Made by a program: the position numbers and the translations under genes. This document shows positions 11,455-23,599 of a DNA stretch of 64,000 nt, one piece after another (positions within the stretch are counted from its first letter, which is position 1; the number at the start of each line of letters is the position of its first letter). Under the pieces are notes generated by a model. It saw only the letters and a list, made by a program, of their open reading frames with translations. It was not told the origin of the DNA and made no database searches. This stretch comes from Macrocystis pyrifera (lineage: Eukaryota; Sar; Phaeophyceae; Laminariales; Laminariaceae), in NCBI GenBank assembly GCA_031763025.1, contig JASSKH010000010.1, positions 1,798,001 through 1,862,000 on the forward strand, read 5' to 3'.

Positions 11455-12955
11455 GGAATGGATTTTTATTGACGTAAAACAATGTCCAGTCTATTCGAGA
11501 ATCCGTTAAAAAAAAAGTCGAAAGAACAATTTTTGAAAATAGTCTGCCACCACTCTATTTACTTGATTTTAGACTACATTCACGTGTAGCACCGAGCACC
11601 TGATTACTCGACCAGGGCAACGAATTGGATGATAAAGTTCGACAGACACCTCCCATCGATGGAGAATGATCGACCGACTGGTTGTGTTTTGATCTGCAGA
11701 TTTTTGCTCCGCAAAGTTTTTGTGGAAACACGCGGGAAAACTCGTTTTTTTTAGGTTGTATTCGTATCTTTCTGTCTACTTGACTATACTAGGAAATCCA
11801 AACCAGTCAATCGATGCGGAATGGCTTTGCCCGCACAGCAATGCAGTCCGCACTTGAATCCGACAAGTAGCCGACATGAAATCTGTTGCACGAGTTGACC
11901 CTCTGTTGAAGAGTCAATTGTTGATGGGAAATTCGACAAAAAATATCCCGAGGTAAAAACAAAGGACATCCAGTCTTCATGGTATCGGGCAAACGGTGCC
12001 AGACATGAAAGCGGCCGCACGCCGAGCGATCGCCATCACACCCGGTGTCATCGCAGCAGCGAAGACCATCTGTGATCGGGCCTTGATGCAGCAGGAAGCG
12101 AGTTGCCCCTAGCGTTCAGATGCGAAAGCATCACTATTGTTGTCTCACGTGAGCAAACGACGGAGTAAAAATACTCTACCGTACCTCCTTGTCCGGAAAT
12201 ATAGGAATGGTTTAATCATAAATGTGAAAAGAATCTGTTCTTTACATTTCCGGACAGAGTGGTACGACGTACGTACGAGTACATACAGCAGCAGCATGCA
12301 GATTTCCGGCGCGTGGTGAATGCAGCCTTGCCCGCAAGGCTCAAGCCTAGCTGCACGCACAGCAACAACTTGCCCGTGAGCTAGAAGTGGGGCGCGCTGC
12401 CACGGAGGTGCAGGCAGCGCCGTCGAACTCCCGGTCTCGGCGAAGTGCAGTATAGCAACACGCAGCCGAGTGTCGATGCTGTGTGTAGGTACGAGGTATG
12501 TTCTTCTTGTTTACGTGTCTAACAGCAGTAAAACAGGACCGCATGCCGAGACTTGATCCGTACAAGATGCGTTTCACAGGGGGGGCAGCTTTCTCGTGCT
12601 GCCGGTCGCCAATCCCAAGGCCTCCCCAGGAACGTGCGATTCGTTCACGCTCGCGCGTCCGTATCTACGCTGCAACTCCACCCTCTGCGCTTGATTGTGC
12701 GCTGTCGTGCAACACGTGTCGTGCCAAAAGCAAGGCTGACTGTTTTCCAACTATAGCTCAACGCCCTAACATCGATGCCGGCGCTGCTTTTTATTTTATT
12801 TTTGAGAGGCAGCCTCATAGAACGGATTTTCTGGTTGCAAACTCTTTTTTTCCCAACCACGGATTGGTTAATTTCCTGAAGCTTTTTTCCCCCCGATAAC
12901 GACCATGCGACATCCTTTTCTTTTTACGTACTAAAACGAATCCATTCCCATCCCT
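11455..12955. other. Unassigned stretch inside composite copy III
   Basis: Has no counterpart in the other composite copies, so it is either an insertion or a lost part. ORFs reach 133 codons (12,498-12,899, plus) without a recognisable domain. No terminal repeats or target duplication found by eye. Confidence 0.45.
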
Positions 12956-13329
12956 AACTGTGTCTCGAATGGCAAAACAAATGCATACTATCCCAGGTAT
13001 TTTACAGCAGCGAATGGCAAAAAATGGACTTTTTTCAGGTTTGGGGGGATACCGTAGGACGTCGCCGGCAGCAGTGGACTACTTTCTACTTTTCGCCTTT
13101 ATTTGTTTGCGGTCGTCATCGTATGTTTCGGTACTCGCATATAATAAGCCGCCAGTTGAAAATATATGTCAATATGTCGAATGTGTAACAACCCACAAAA
13201 TGTTTTTCATTGGCCAACCAAGCGTCGTCCTTCGCATATTATAGCAGCAGTAGAGCCTGAAAACTACTACTAAACATTGCATACGAACTCGTAGGTCTTT
13301 TACAACAGCAGTTAGTTGGTTACTTTCTA

Positions 13330-14033
13330 CTTTTCGCCTTTAGTTGTATTTTGTGATCCTCATCGTATGTTTCGGTACTCGCAAAAAAAATAACCCGGCA
13401 GTTGAAAATACGTCAATCTGTTGAATGTGTAACAACGACACAAAACAAAAAATGGGCTTTTTCAGGTTTGGGAGGATACCGTAGGACGCCGGCGGCAAGC
13501 TCTTGCCCCCTAGAGTATGCATCCACCTCAGTTCTCATTTCGCCAACAATAACTATATCGTGGTACAGAGATCTCTTGTCAATCTGTCGTTTACTTGTTG
13601 TAATAAACAACCGACATGTTTTGCTTTGGCCAAGAGAGCGTCGTCAGCTTTCTGAATGATTGTTGGAGATTTCTCCCCGTTCATGTTTCGTTGTTCATTG
13701 GCCAACAGTCTTGTATTTAGCCCTGCAACCCCTATTACACCTCAATGATGTCGATCCTATTCATTGCTGTGGTACTGGTGCGGGTGCTCGTGCCGTCTTC
13801 GTGTGCTGCTGCTGGATATATGTCCCCGCCGAGTGCTATAACAAGTAGTACCGATAGTCAACAAGTAGACGCTCTGCCTGAGCCAAACACAGCACTCTGG
13901 GGTTCCGTCTGTGCTGGTCCCGACTGGCCTCTCCCGTCACTCTCAACAACTCCACCTACGACTTCACAAAAAAGGAGACAAGCAAACTGAGAACAGCGCT
14001 TGAATGCATTTCATCGAGGGCAACAACAATATA
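13330..14033 (+). repeat. Module P (3-prime module of the composite)
   Basis: About 700 bp ending in ctcgaatgcatttcatcgag-type hairpin sequence (here with one change) and a ggcaacaacaatat tail. Copies: 14,697-15,460, 15,549-15,776 (internally deleted), 15,825-16,620 and 30,399-30,830 (all minus), and 43,020-43,865 (plus). A conserved 81-codon ORF (13,748-13,990) has a signal-peptide-like start (SILFIAVVLVRVLVPSSCA). It stays open in two copies and is shifted or start-less in others. Most differences change the amino acid, so coding is doubtful. Confidence 0.8.
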
Positions 14034-14696
14034 AAACTCAAAAGAGGGTGATACTTCTACTCTTTGCGTTGAATTCAATATCGCGATTTTCGTACACACA
14101 AATCCCTCGATATAAACCTCAATGTCGGGTTTCTTGCCAGAACAACGTGAGATAAAACATGAGTGAATAACAATAGTCAGCAAGGGCACAAAGACGTAGA
14201 ACACCGCATGGGCTTGAGGACGTCGTTGCTGCTGCTGCAGCTGCTTCTCTACGTAGCTCGGCAGGCTACAGCACCCGCGTACACCATGGACTTGGCTCTT
14301 GGTATAGACAAGGGCGCACCTCGGACATGTGTCGTGCTCGTGCTGAGACGTGTCCGCCAAAACCTAAAGGTCCGGTTGGCGCTACCCGCTTGTTCCGCGA
14401 TAAGTTGGGGCGTGCGTGTTGGGGACATGGGTTTGAGGCAACTCCGGCAGAAAGACGCGCAGCCAGAGCACTGGATGCTGTGCTGGTGTCGCTGAACCGG
14501 GGCATCCCGTGCATCCGCCTCTCCCCGACCAAGGGAGCACCCGTCTGCCGTACTCATTCAACCAAGTCGTGGCGGCCACCACTGCAGCTGCTGCTGTGGT
14601 GGTGCTTGCTGGCAGGGCAAATGATCGGGTGACTGAGTCTGTTTCCAATTTTGTCTGCCAAATTCGGTTCTACTGACAAAAAAGAGAACACAAATA
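14034..14696 (+). repeat. Repeat S, copy 1
   Basis: About 660 bp, repeated at 28,005-28,668 (plus) with ~93 % identity. It starts with aaaactcaaaagagggtg and ends with agagaacacaaat. A signal-peptide-like ORF start (LRTSLLLLQLLLYVARQATA) is shared, but the reading frame diverges through an ~11-bp length difference near 14,320. In the best-kept frame between the copies (ATPAERRAARAL...) I count 3 silent and 5 replacement changes. Not convincing as a gene; origin unknown. Confidence 0.7.
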
Positions 14697-15548
14697 AATA
14701 TTGTTATTGTTATTGCCCTCGATGAAATGCATTCGAGCGCTGTTCTCAGTTTGCTTGTCTCCTTTTTTGTGAAGTCGCGGGTGGAGTTGTTGAGAGTGAC
14801 GGGAGAGGCCAGTCGGGACCAGCACAGACGGAACCCCAGAGTGCTGTGTTTGGCTCAGGCAGAGCGTCTACTTGTTGACTATCGGTACCACTTGTTATAG
14901 TACTCGGCGGGGACATATGTCCAGCAGCAGCACACGAAGATGGAACGAGCACCCGCACCAGTACCACAGCAATGAATAGGATCGATATCATTGAGGTGTA
15001 ATTGGGGTTGCAGGGCTAAATACAAGACTGTCGGCCAATGAAAGACGAAACATGTACGGGGAGAGATCTCCAACAATCATTCAGAAAGCTGACGACGCTC
15101 TCTTGGCCAAAGCAAAACATGTCGGTTGTTTATTACAACAAGTAAACGACAGATTGACAAGAGATCTCTGTACCTCCAAATCGTTGTTGTTGGCGAAATG
15201 AGAACTGAGGTGGATGCATGCTCTAGGGGGCAAGAGCTTGCCGCCGGCGTCCTACGGTATCCTCCCAAACCTGAAAATAGCCCATTTTTTGTTGTGTGTC
15301 GTTGTTACACATTCAACAGATTGACGTCTTTTCAACTGTCGGGTTATTATTTTTGCGAGTACCAAAACATACGATGAGGATCGCAAAATACAAATAAAGG
15401 CGAAAAGTAGAAAGTAATCAACTAACTGCTGTTGTAAAAGACCTACGATAGCATGCAATTTTGGGTCATTCTTTTTGCGAGCACCGAAACATACGACGAG
15501 GATCGCAAAATACAAACAAAGACGAAAAGTAGAAAGTAATCAACAAAT
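14697..15548 (-). repeat. Composite fragment: P plus T sub-module
   Basis: Reads, on the minus strand, ...tttctacttttcgcctttat (T), Q-like core with ccccctagagcatgcatcca, then P with its terminal hairpin next to S. The terminus carries one extra AATAAC repeat compared with other copies. Confidence 0.75.
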
Positions 15549-15776
15549 TGTTGATGTCCTCGATGAAATACATTCGAGCGCTGTTCTCAGTTTGTTTGTC
15601 TCTTTTATTGTGAAGTCGCAGGTGGAGTTGTTGAGAGTGACGGCAGAGGCCAGTCGGGACCAGCACAGACGGAACCCCAGAGTGCTGTGTTTGGATCAGG
15701 CAGAGCGTCTACTTGTATGCGAAGTTGTTGTTGGCTAAATGAGAAATGAGGTGGATGCGTGCTCTAGGGGGCAAAA
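15549..15776 (-). repeat. Internally deleted P copy
   Basis: Keeps the start of P (core with the gcatgcatccacctca-type word) and its last ~165 bp, but lacks about 400 bp in between. Sandwiched between two other composite copies. Confidence 0.7.
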
Positions 15777-16639
15777 AACATGACTATTAATAAGTACTAT
15801 AGAAATATCATGTTGTATAGGGGGTATATATTGTTATTGCCCTTGATGAAAAGCATTCGAGCGCTGTTCTCAGTTTGCTTGTCTCTTTTTTTGTGAAGTC
15901 ACAGGTGGAGTTGTTGAGAGTGACGGGAGAGGCCAGTTGGGACCAGCACAGACGGAACCCCAGAGTGCTGTGTCTGGCTCAGGCGAGCGTCTACTTGTTG
16001 ACTATCGGTACCACTTGTTATAGTACTCGGCGGAGACATATATCCAGCAGCAGCACACGAAGACGGCACGAGCACCCGCACCAGTACCACAGCAATGAAT
16101 AGGATCGATATCATTGAGATGTAATTGGGACTGCAGGACTAAATACAAGACTGTTGGCCAATGAAAGACGAAACATGAACGGGGAGAGATCTCCAACAAT
16201 CATTCAGAAAGCTGACGACGCTCTCTTGGCCAAAGCAAAACATGTCGGTTGTTTATTACAACAAGTAAACGACAGATTGACAAGAGATCTCTGTACCTCC
16301 AAATCGTTGTTGTTGGCGAAATGAGAACTGAGGTGGATGCATGCTCTAGGGGGCAAGAGCTTGCCGCCGGCGTCCTACGGAATCCTCCCAAACTTGAAAA
16401 AAAGCCCATTTTTTGTTGTGTGTTGTTACACATTCGACAGATTGACGTCTTTTCAACTGCCGGGCTGTTATTTTTGCGAGTACCGAAACATACGACGAGA
16501 GGATCGCGAAGTACAAATAAAGGCGAAAGTAGAAAGTAATCGACTAACCACTGTTGTTGTTGTTGTAAAAGACCTACGATAGTTCGTATGCATTATTTTA
16601 GTAGTAGTATGCAATTTTTTAATAGTACTCTTCTAGAGA

Positions 16640-17170
16640 ATTAACGCAGAACGAAAATTGAATAGGGTGTTTTCGTCGGTACACTTATCCATAAATGATG
16701 TCTCTCCGGCATGCGCTTATCAATTTCAAAATGTAGACCTTCTCGGAAACGATCAGATGGGTGTCGATGTGCAATAATTTGCAAGTACGTACGTGGTATG
16801 CTGTACCAATCTCGCGTATACGATGGATGAGCGCTGTGCGCTGCTTGCTGTGTACCCGAGCCAAACTTTCGTTGCTGCCGTTGTCGTGGTGTTCCTGAGT
16901 GCGTGAGGTGACTTGATACACAGCGCTGCGGCGAGCCCTCCAAAAAAGGCACCGCGCCGAACCCGACATCAGCACAGCAAAGCAGCACAGTGCATACAGT
17001 AAATAAACCTTCTGGCGGCCTGCGTTTCATCGCTTCTCCGTGCCCTGCCGTTCTCTCAAAACGTAGCAGCAAGGAACAAAAACAAGCAGTCAGAAACGAC
17101 ACAGCAAGATGGTGTACCTGCTGTATGTACGAGTGTACTCGTACTTTTACCCCAACAGTTAAAATAGCTT
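16640..17170 (-). repeat. Module E, copy in composite I
   Basis: ~530 bp shared with 42,405-42,960 (plus) at over 90 % identity, and absent from composite copies III and IV at the same place. So it is either an insertion into some copies or a loss from others. Contains a G/C-rich stretch (gtcgggttcggcgcggtgc on the minus strand). No coding support. Confidence 0.75.
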
Positions 17171-18503
17171 CCGTGGTACGAATCTTGGCCAATGAAAAAC
17201 ATTTTGTGGGATGTTACACATTCGACAGATTGCATGTATTTTCAACTGGCGGGTTATTACATGCGAGTACCGAAACATACGATGACCATCGCAAACAAAT
17301 AAAGGCGAAAAGTAGAAAGTAACCCACTGCTGCCGGCGGCGTCCTTCGGTATCCCCCCAAAGCTGAAAAAAAGCCCATTTTTTCCTTTCGCTGCTGTAAA
17401 GGAGACCTGCGATAGTGTATGCCATTTTTTTTCGCCATTCGAGATGGATACAGCACAGCAGAGTAGTACTCGTAGATAATTTTGCTGTGGCACAAAAAGT
17501 AACCGACTCCTGTTGTACGTAAAAAACCTGCTATTATAATAGTATGCGAATGGAAACGCGAAGTACACCAAAAAAATATTATTTCAGCTCGTTCCACGAT
17601 ACACGATAGACGCTCGATCTCGACAGAGACTCAGCCGACGGACAACCCGAGCGGTGTCGGCAAAATCAACTAGTATAGATGACGGGCTCAAAGAAATGAG
17701 GTGGATGCATGCTCTAGGGGGCAAGAGCTTGCCGGCGGCGTCCTACGGTATCGTCCCAAACCTGAAAAAAGCCCATTTTTCTAGCCATTCGAGACGTTCG
17801 TTGTACTGATAGACGAAATGCATTTTTTTGCCATTCGAGACGGATACAGCACTCTACACTACCGGTACAGCAGTAGTACTCGTCGATAATTTTGCTGTGG
17901 CCTCTCCTGTTGTACTGTTTGTAAAAGACTGCTATAGTATGCGAATGGAAACGCCAAGTACACCAAAAAAGTAATATTTCAGCTGGTGCGACGATACACG
18001 ATAGACGCTCGATCTCGACAGAGACTCAGCCCACGGGCAACCCGCGCGGTGGCGGGCAAGATCAACTAGTATAGATGACGGGCTCGAAGAACTGAGGTGG
18101 ATGCATGCTCTAGGGGGCAAGAGCTTGCCGGCGGCGTCCTATGGTATCCTCACAAACCTTAAACAAAGCCCATTTTCTGTTATTCGATACGGATACAGCA
18201 GTAATAGTACTGGCAGATAATGTTTTCATCTATTTCGTGCACACCAGCGGCCAATGCGTTGCATTGAGCGTAGGACCCAAGCGTCTGAGCCAACTCTTGT
18301 ATTCATCGCCACCCTTGCACAACAAGACAGCACTACAACAGTAGCAGGCACCTAGTCTGGTGTATAGACGTCTAACCAACTCGGTACGGGCGTCTGAGCC
18401 AACTCTTGGATTCATCGCCACCCTTGCACAACAAGACGGCACTACTGCAGTAGCAGGCGCCTGGTCTGGTGTATAGACGTCTCCCCAACTCGGTATGGGA
18501 TAT

Positions 18504-18840
18504 ATATATATATATTTTTTTTTTTTAAACGTCACTTTTACTTTCCAGCCTCGTAGGAGGTTTTACCCTCAGCGCTTTTCTGGACAAGCCGTGGTCACAG
18601 GTGTCGTCCCTTCTCCCCCCCGGTACGTGCCTTTATTTTTTGTCGCGCATAGGGTTCAGCATTCCCACTGCTCGTCGATTTTCATCGAATGTAGCTAACT
18701 CACGCTCTCGCGCTTTCCGCTAATCAATTTTGTATTCAAGAAAAAGTCCCTATGAGCATGCACTCGGTGAGACTTGAACCCACGAAATTGATCTTTATAG
18801 GCACGTTGGCCACCTACCAAGCCACCGGGGACGCCGGCAT
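18504..18840 (-). mobile_element. SINE-1, copy b, with 10-bp target duplication
   Basis: Full-length SINE-1 inserted between modules A and B of composite copy I. The direct repeat TATGGGATAT flanks it (18,494-18,503 and 18,841-18,850). The unfilled site is seen at 41,120-41,140, where the same A/B junction runs uninterrupted. Tail is a T run on the plus strand; the head ends in ggggacgcc. Confidence 0.93.
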
Positions 18841-19197
18841 TATGGGATATGTTGGTGGTATGGTATATGGGAATATGGGAAAACCACCGTATGTGGTATG
18901 ATATGTGTTGACGGTATGGTACGGGAAAAACACAGTATATGGTATGGTACGTTTGCGGTATGGTACCATGGTACGAGGTCGTGGATGTATTATATGGCTA
19001 AATTTGCCTGGTGGTATGGTATGTTTCAGTATCTGAGGTCCGTAAGGGTCGAATACGTCGTACGAACATCATCTGTAACGAGCTTATATATCGGCCATTG
19101 GAAAGTGTTCGAAAATATAAGCCTTGCGGACAGACAGACAGACGGACAGACAGATTTGCATTTACCAAAACAGAGACTCAGTTCTACAAACTGAGAA

Positions 19198-19330
19198 TCC
19201 TTGGGCTAAAAAGACCTCAGGCATATATTTGTGTGTTGTGGACCACGCATCGCGAATATATCGCCTATACCCGACGTCCGTGTAAAACTCGTGAGGCACA
19301 TAATTTGGCTCTAATAAAGTACAAAATTGA
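19198..19330 (+). repeat. Repeat U, copy 1
   Basis: About 130 bp (gcatatatttgtgtgttg ... cacataatttggctctaa) matching 28,700-28,800. It directly abuts the A-end of composite copy I. Confidence 0.7.
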
Positions 19331-19901
19331 GCGGAGGAAATCTGGGGTTTGTGGAGAGGTATTGAATCGTTGGCATGCTTGGACAGAGGGGATGGGCAAG
19401 AGGTGCATATAGTTCATGACGAGTGCAGTTGGTTTAACTAGGGAGACAACCTGGGAAGCGTTGAGACAGTGAGGAAGAAGACCAGTGAAGAAGAAGACCA
19501 TCTACCCGTAGTATTCTATTCGTGGGGGTACGAGCAGCGGGGGGTTGATATCCTTAGAAGTTCGGCGAGTTGAAAGAAGTTTTATTCTTGAGTTTTATAT
19601 ATCTCTATTAATATTACCGCCTTGAGCACGAGTATAATTATTTGTTTCTGTGTCTTGCTGTTTGCCTCATTTATCTCTCGTTTCCTTAGTTTTCTCCCCA
19701 GTCGTACTTATGCCGGTGCCTTCCTCTTCTTCACATGATTCTTCGTCCGTACAGCAGTAATGCGTTCTCTTCAGCACGTACTACTGTTGTGCGTACCGTA
19801 TATGTTTGGTCTTCCTGCAGCTTTTCTGATCTCCTTGCGTTGTTTTTTGTTTGTGTGTCATTCCGAAAAAATATTACGTACAGTAGTAGTTTCGTTTAGT
19901 A
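19331..19901. other. Unassigned stretch before the LTR element
   Basis: No gene or repeat recognised; T-rich on the plus strand. Confidence 0.5.
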
Positions 19902-19905
19902 TTGT

Positions 19906-20296
19906 TGTGGAAGCCAGGGTCGGAGATATCGTAGATCTCGTAACACGCACGCGCGAAGGATACGTCACCGGTCAAGCAATATCAAATCTCGGGTCACGAG
20001 CGGTGTCACGTCATTGACGGTGTAGACCCGTCCTCGGGAGATAAGCTATCGGGAGATACGTAATCCGCCGCAGACTCTGAGGTAACCAAAAAGGTTCCCC
20101 ACCGAGTCAGACTAGCTCTAGCATCTCCTTGCTAAATATCCAACGAAGAACTCTGCTCGGCTTACGTCGGCCGTAACGACGCCTACAAGGGACCCTCGCT
20201 CCGCGACTTCATCACGGCGACTTCTCCGCGACTTCTACGCTGCGACATCTCCGCGACGACCTCGGTACGAACGACTAGCACAGGTACTACATTACA
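19906..20296 (+). repeat. 5-prime LTR of the Ty3/gypsy element
   Basis: 391 bp, begins TGTGGAAGCCAGGG and ends CTACATTACA. Same length as the 3-prime LTR, about 98 % identical. It should hold the element's promoter; no clear TATA box stands out. Confidence 0.95.
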
Positions 20297-20297
20297 T

Positions 20298-20312
20298 TGG
20301 TGACCACCTTGG
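20298..20312 (+). promoter_or_regulatory. Primer-binding site of the Ty3/gypsy element
   Basis: TGGTGACCACCTTGG begins one base after the LTR, starting with the TGG expected to pair with a tRNA CCA end. The priming tRNA was not identified. Confidence 0.75.
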
Positions 20313-20663
20313 TTTTTGAACATGCCACGCTCATGAGGTCGATCGAAGAAGCAGCGGACGAAGACACGTCTGGCGGCCGAGGCGGCCTCCATCAGAGACA
20401 CGGGCGCCAATTTCTACGACGATCTGGCGTCCGCCGACGAGGACCTTGCCGCACCGGAGCCTGCAGCCGAGGAGCCTGCAGCCGAGGAGCCTAGCCCCAG
20501 CCCCGACGACGAGGAGTCTAGCGACCCCGGCAGTGACCAAGAATAACCCACCGAGGAGACCGCCTCAGCCTCCGGCCTGGCGGAAGACGTTCTGGCGGGA
20601 CCGAGCCCCTATCCCCCCGGCGATCCCGTTCGCCTGGAAACAGCAGCGTGCCTTCGACGCTGC

Positions 20664-22142
20664 ATGTTAAACGGCACCACTCCGCCAGCCTGGGTGCTGC
20701 AACTGGTAATGCCGACGAACGCACGCTCCGTGGACGGACCTACAGCCGCCCAGATGGGAGAGGTGAAAGGAGTCTCGGTATTGCCCACACAGAATCTCGA
20801 TGTAGCTTTCGCCGGGGCCGCAACCACACAAACTGACGCGGCCACCCCGATTCAGCGGTCGAGCAGTTCTGACAGCAGCAGCCACTCCCCCCCTGTCTCA
20901 TCTAACCAGCCCTTGCCCGCAGCACGTACACCCTCTGCTGTAGCGCAAGCAGCACGTACATCCTCTGCTGTGTCCCCACCCGCCAACGCTCCCTCGCAGC
21001 AATCAGTACGTACATCCTCTGCTGTAGCCCCACCTGCCCCCACCTTCGTGACGCAACCAGCACGTACACCCTCTGCTGTAAGTGAAGAGACTAGTAATAG
21101 CCATTCAACTAGAATCTCGACTCAGCTGATTGATCACGGAAAGTTTTCCATCAAAAATACAGAACTTCCGCCTCCACTGAAACTGGTCGGATCACCCTCG
21201 GAAGATGTGCCCAAAATCATGGCACTCTTCGGCTCTCGCATCCGCTTACACTCACCTGACAATACGCCGGACGCAACTATAGACCACCACGCAGTCAAGT
21301 ACCTCCCCCTCCTAGTCAGCGGTGAAGCAGCCACCACCATGCAGCAGCTGCAATGCGAGACCTTAGAGTGGCGAACCGACAAAGAACTGGCCGAACTAAA
21401 CAATGATGAGAACGCTCTCGAAATCCGAGCCCCCCGCTCTTACCGTGACTGGACCAACGCCTTCACAAATTTGTTCAGCCCAGTCAACCGCGTCGTCTTG
21501 CTCGCTCGCACCATCGCTAACCTCAAGCAAGGGAGTAGTGAATCTGTCGAGTCCTACGGGCTGAGAGTAACTCAAGCTTATGCACGACGCTTGGCTGAAG
21601 CCAAACGCACCGCTCGCCCGAACGTCTCGCCGTACAAGCACGCGTGGCAAACTTCACTGATGGCTACCTTCGAAAACGGCTTGATTCCCCCGATACGAGT
21701 TGAACTCATCCGTGAAGACCCCTCCCTCACATACCAAGCATCTCGTGCTCGGGCTAAAAAACACGAGACGAACGCCTTACGCGGAACCCCCACCCCACCT
21801 CCGACCACGGACGCATCCGCGGTCACCGGTGCCTCCCCTGGACCTGATCGACAGTTGATTACCTCGATGGCAAACACCGAGAAAGCAATCGTGTCCAACT
21901 TGACAGCAGGGCGAGGGCGAGCCCAACGGGTCACCTTTGCGAAGGACGCCCGCGGCTCGGCCGAAAAGTGCGGCAGGTCGGTGAGCGTGGGCCGCTCTAA
22001 GTCCCGTCACGCGACGGTAGCGGCGGGGGCCGAATGCGACTGCCCTATGTGCCGGCATCGAACCTCCCACTCGCGCCCCGAGTGCCGTTTGGCTAAGGCG
22101 CATGAGGAGAAGGGGTGGGTAGTCAGTAAGAAAGATAAATGA
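20664..22142 (+). CDS. gag: gag-like ORF of the Ty3/gypsy element
   Basis: 492 codons from the first in-frame ATG; coding similarity may begin upstream, nearer 20,320. The N-terminal third is Ser/Ala/Pro/Thr-rich with a repeated motif close to ARTPSAV. The middle (about residues 150-370) is alpha-helical and gag/capsid-like (for example YRDWTNAFTNLFSP, LKQGSSESVESYGLRV). Near residues 450-470 a Cys/His cluster (CDCPMCRHRTSHSRPEC) resembles a nucleic-acid-binding knuckle. Its role in the family is to form the particle that packages element RNA. Confidence 0.85.
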   Translation: MLNGTTPPAWVLQLVMPTNARSVDGPTAAQMGEVKGVSVLPTQNLDVAFAGAATTQTDAATPIQRSSSSDSSSHSPPVSSNQPLPAARTPSAVAQAARTSSAVSPPANAPSQQSVRTSSAVAPPAPTFVTQPARTPSAVSEETSNSHSTRISTQLIDHGKFSIKNTELPPPLKLVGSPSEDVPKIMALFGSRIRLHSPDNTPDATIDHHAVKYLPLLVSGEAATTMQQLQCETLEWRTDKELAELNNDENALEIRAPRSYRDWTNAFTNLFSPVNRVVLLARTIANLKQGSSESVESYGLRVTQAYARRLAEAKRTARPNVSPYKHAWQTSLMATFENGLIPPIRVELIREDPSLTYQASRARAKKHETNALRGTPTPPPTTDASAVTGASPGPDRQLITSMANTEKAIVSNLTAGRGRAQRVTFAKDARGSAEKCGRSVSVGRSKSRHATVAAGAECDCPMCRHRTSHSRPECRLAKAHEEKGWVVSKKDK

Positions 22143-22639
22143 GGAGGCCCGCGCCGGTTGCCTCAAACCGGTTAGGGGAGTAGGTTAGCTAGGACCACCG
22201 AGATCGCGGTGCAAACGATAGCGCAAGCAGCTAGCGTAACTGTAGCCAGCGTCGGTAAACCTAGTGATAAGAGGAGGGATAATAGTGGCTGCAAAACGAG
22301 AGCCACCCCTCTGGCGAACACCTGTGCACAATATGTACATGCAGGTAATCAGTCGAATACTGTAACATACTTATGGAATAAGCAGCAGGTTCCGAGTGTC
22401 TCAGCAGTACAGCATGGAGTGGGATACACCGTAGAAACAACAAGCAGAGTCGAGAAGAGTAGTCAGCGTCAAAGTGTTACGTTTTCACCTTCCATGGTAC
22501 CGCAAGCCTTGTATGTTCCTGCTGTGAACCGCAATAATGAGAAAAAAAAACATCATCAGGGTTTTTTTATCATGCGACGCTAACCGCGAAAAGCACTTTG
22601 ATGCTTTCCATGCGTCGGCAATGAGTGGGTATCCTAAAT

Positions 22640-23055
22640 ATCCCACCGCTTTAAATTCGTCCTCGAAACGCGTACGAGTAAACGCCAGAGTCAATACTCA
22701 TCCTACGCTCAACGTCACCATTGACACAGCAACCGATGTACCGTGCATTTCTGTTAACTTCGTCCAGACACATCCCACAATGAAAGACACTGAAATTTTT
22801 GCGGTGCCAACCGGAGCGATCAACCTCAGCAGTGCTGATGGTTCACCTCTAAAAATGTTAGGATACGATCGCTTTGAACTGACGCTAGGAGATATTACCC
22901 TACCAGTTGAGGCGTTTGTATTGCCCTCTCTAGGGCCAGACATTATGCTACTCTATAATTCTATCATGAACGCCTTCGGCGGCGTGCTCGATTGGAGTAC
23001 AGAACAATTGTCATTCAAAACATCTCAAGTCAAAATAAAAGCATCTCCACCGTAG
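22640..23055 (+). pseudogene. Retropepsin-like protease region
   Basis: Contains a DTA-type active-site motif (VTIDTATDVPCISV) and downstream beta-strand-like segments (LPSLGPDIMLLYNSIMNAFG), as in retrotransposon aspartic proteases. Lies between gag and reverse transcriptase as expected. Part of the fossil pol. Confidence 0.75.
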
Positions 23056-23599
23056 AGTGAATGCTACGACACACCCCGAGAACACTGCGACAGCTCAGTG
23101 CTCCGTGGTCTCAATTAATAATAATGTCGAACCCGTACCGGTGTTTTTGAAAAAAAAATGCTGCATCCCCTCTCAGAGTGCGATGACAGTACAAGTAGAA
23201 TCGATGAAAGCACAGACCGAAACCACTGCTGCACTAATTGAACCACTGATCGTCACGGTCGAGGACATCGAATCTGCTGCTGTACCCGAAGCCTTTCAAT
23301 TTATGGTAGTTGCTCGTACAGTGTGCCACTGGTCGACCACTGATAGAACAGCAGTCGTCCCAAACGCGAACCCGTCCCATCAATACGTATACGTGAAACG
23401 GAAGACATTGCTCGGGCATATTACACCCGTATCAGTAGCCTTGAACAACATGACCAGTGCTATTCAGACCAACAGCAGGACAATAGAATATACACGCAAC
23501 GAACTCCGTGCAGCACTTACTACAGCGTTTGATGAGACCACGTTCACACATGGCGAATGCGCACAAGTACTGGAGCTATGCACCAAATATCGAAGCGTT

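Larger units (their letters stand above)
9859..14033 (+). repeat. Composite repeat, copy III (A-B-Q-gap-D-P)
   Basis: Order on the plus strand: module A (9859-10278), B (10279-10562), three tandem Q units (10,598-11,453), about 1.5 kb without counterpart (11,455-12,955), D (12,960-13,300), then P (13,330-14,033). A, B, Q, D and P recur in the same order at 40.67-43.87 kb, and reversed at 15.83-19.20 and (partly) 30.40-32.79 kb. Module E is absent here. Copy III ends in the hairpin-bearing P terminus shared by all copies. No protein is evident; this is a non-coding modular element. See the separate entries for modules. Confidence 0.8.
13330..15430. repeat. Large inverted repeat around element S
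   Basis: P (13,330-14,033, plus) and P (14,697-15,430, minus) form ~700-bp arms at about 95 % identity around a ~660-bp centre (S). The arms run to the same P terminus on both sides of S. Confidence 0.8.
15825..19195 (-). repeat. Composite repeat, copy I (A-B-Q-D-E-P), carrying a SINE
   Basis: Most complete copy with copy II. On the minus strand it runs A (19,195-18,838), SINE-1 insertion, B (18,500-18,217), Q units (18,190-17,440), D (17,410-17,190), E (17,170-16,640), P (16,620-15,825). Without the SINE it is about 3.0 kb. It is the mirror of 40,671-43,865. No long ORF; the longest, 183 codons in E (16,641-17,192), is not kept in the other E copy. Confidence 0.85.
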
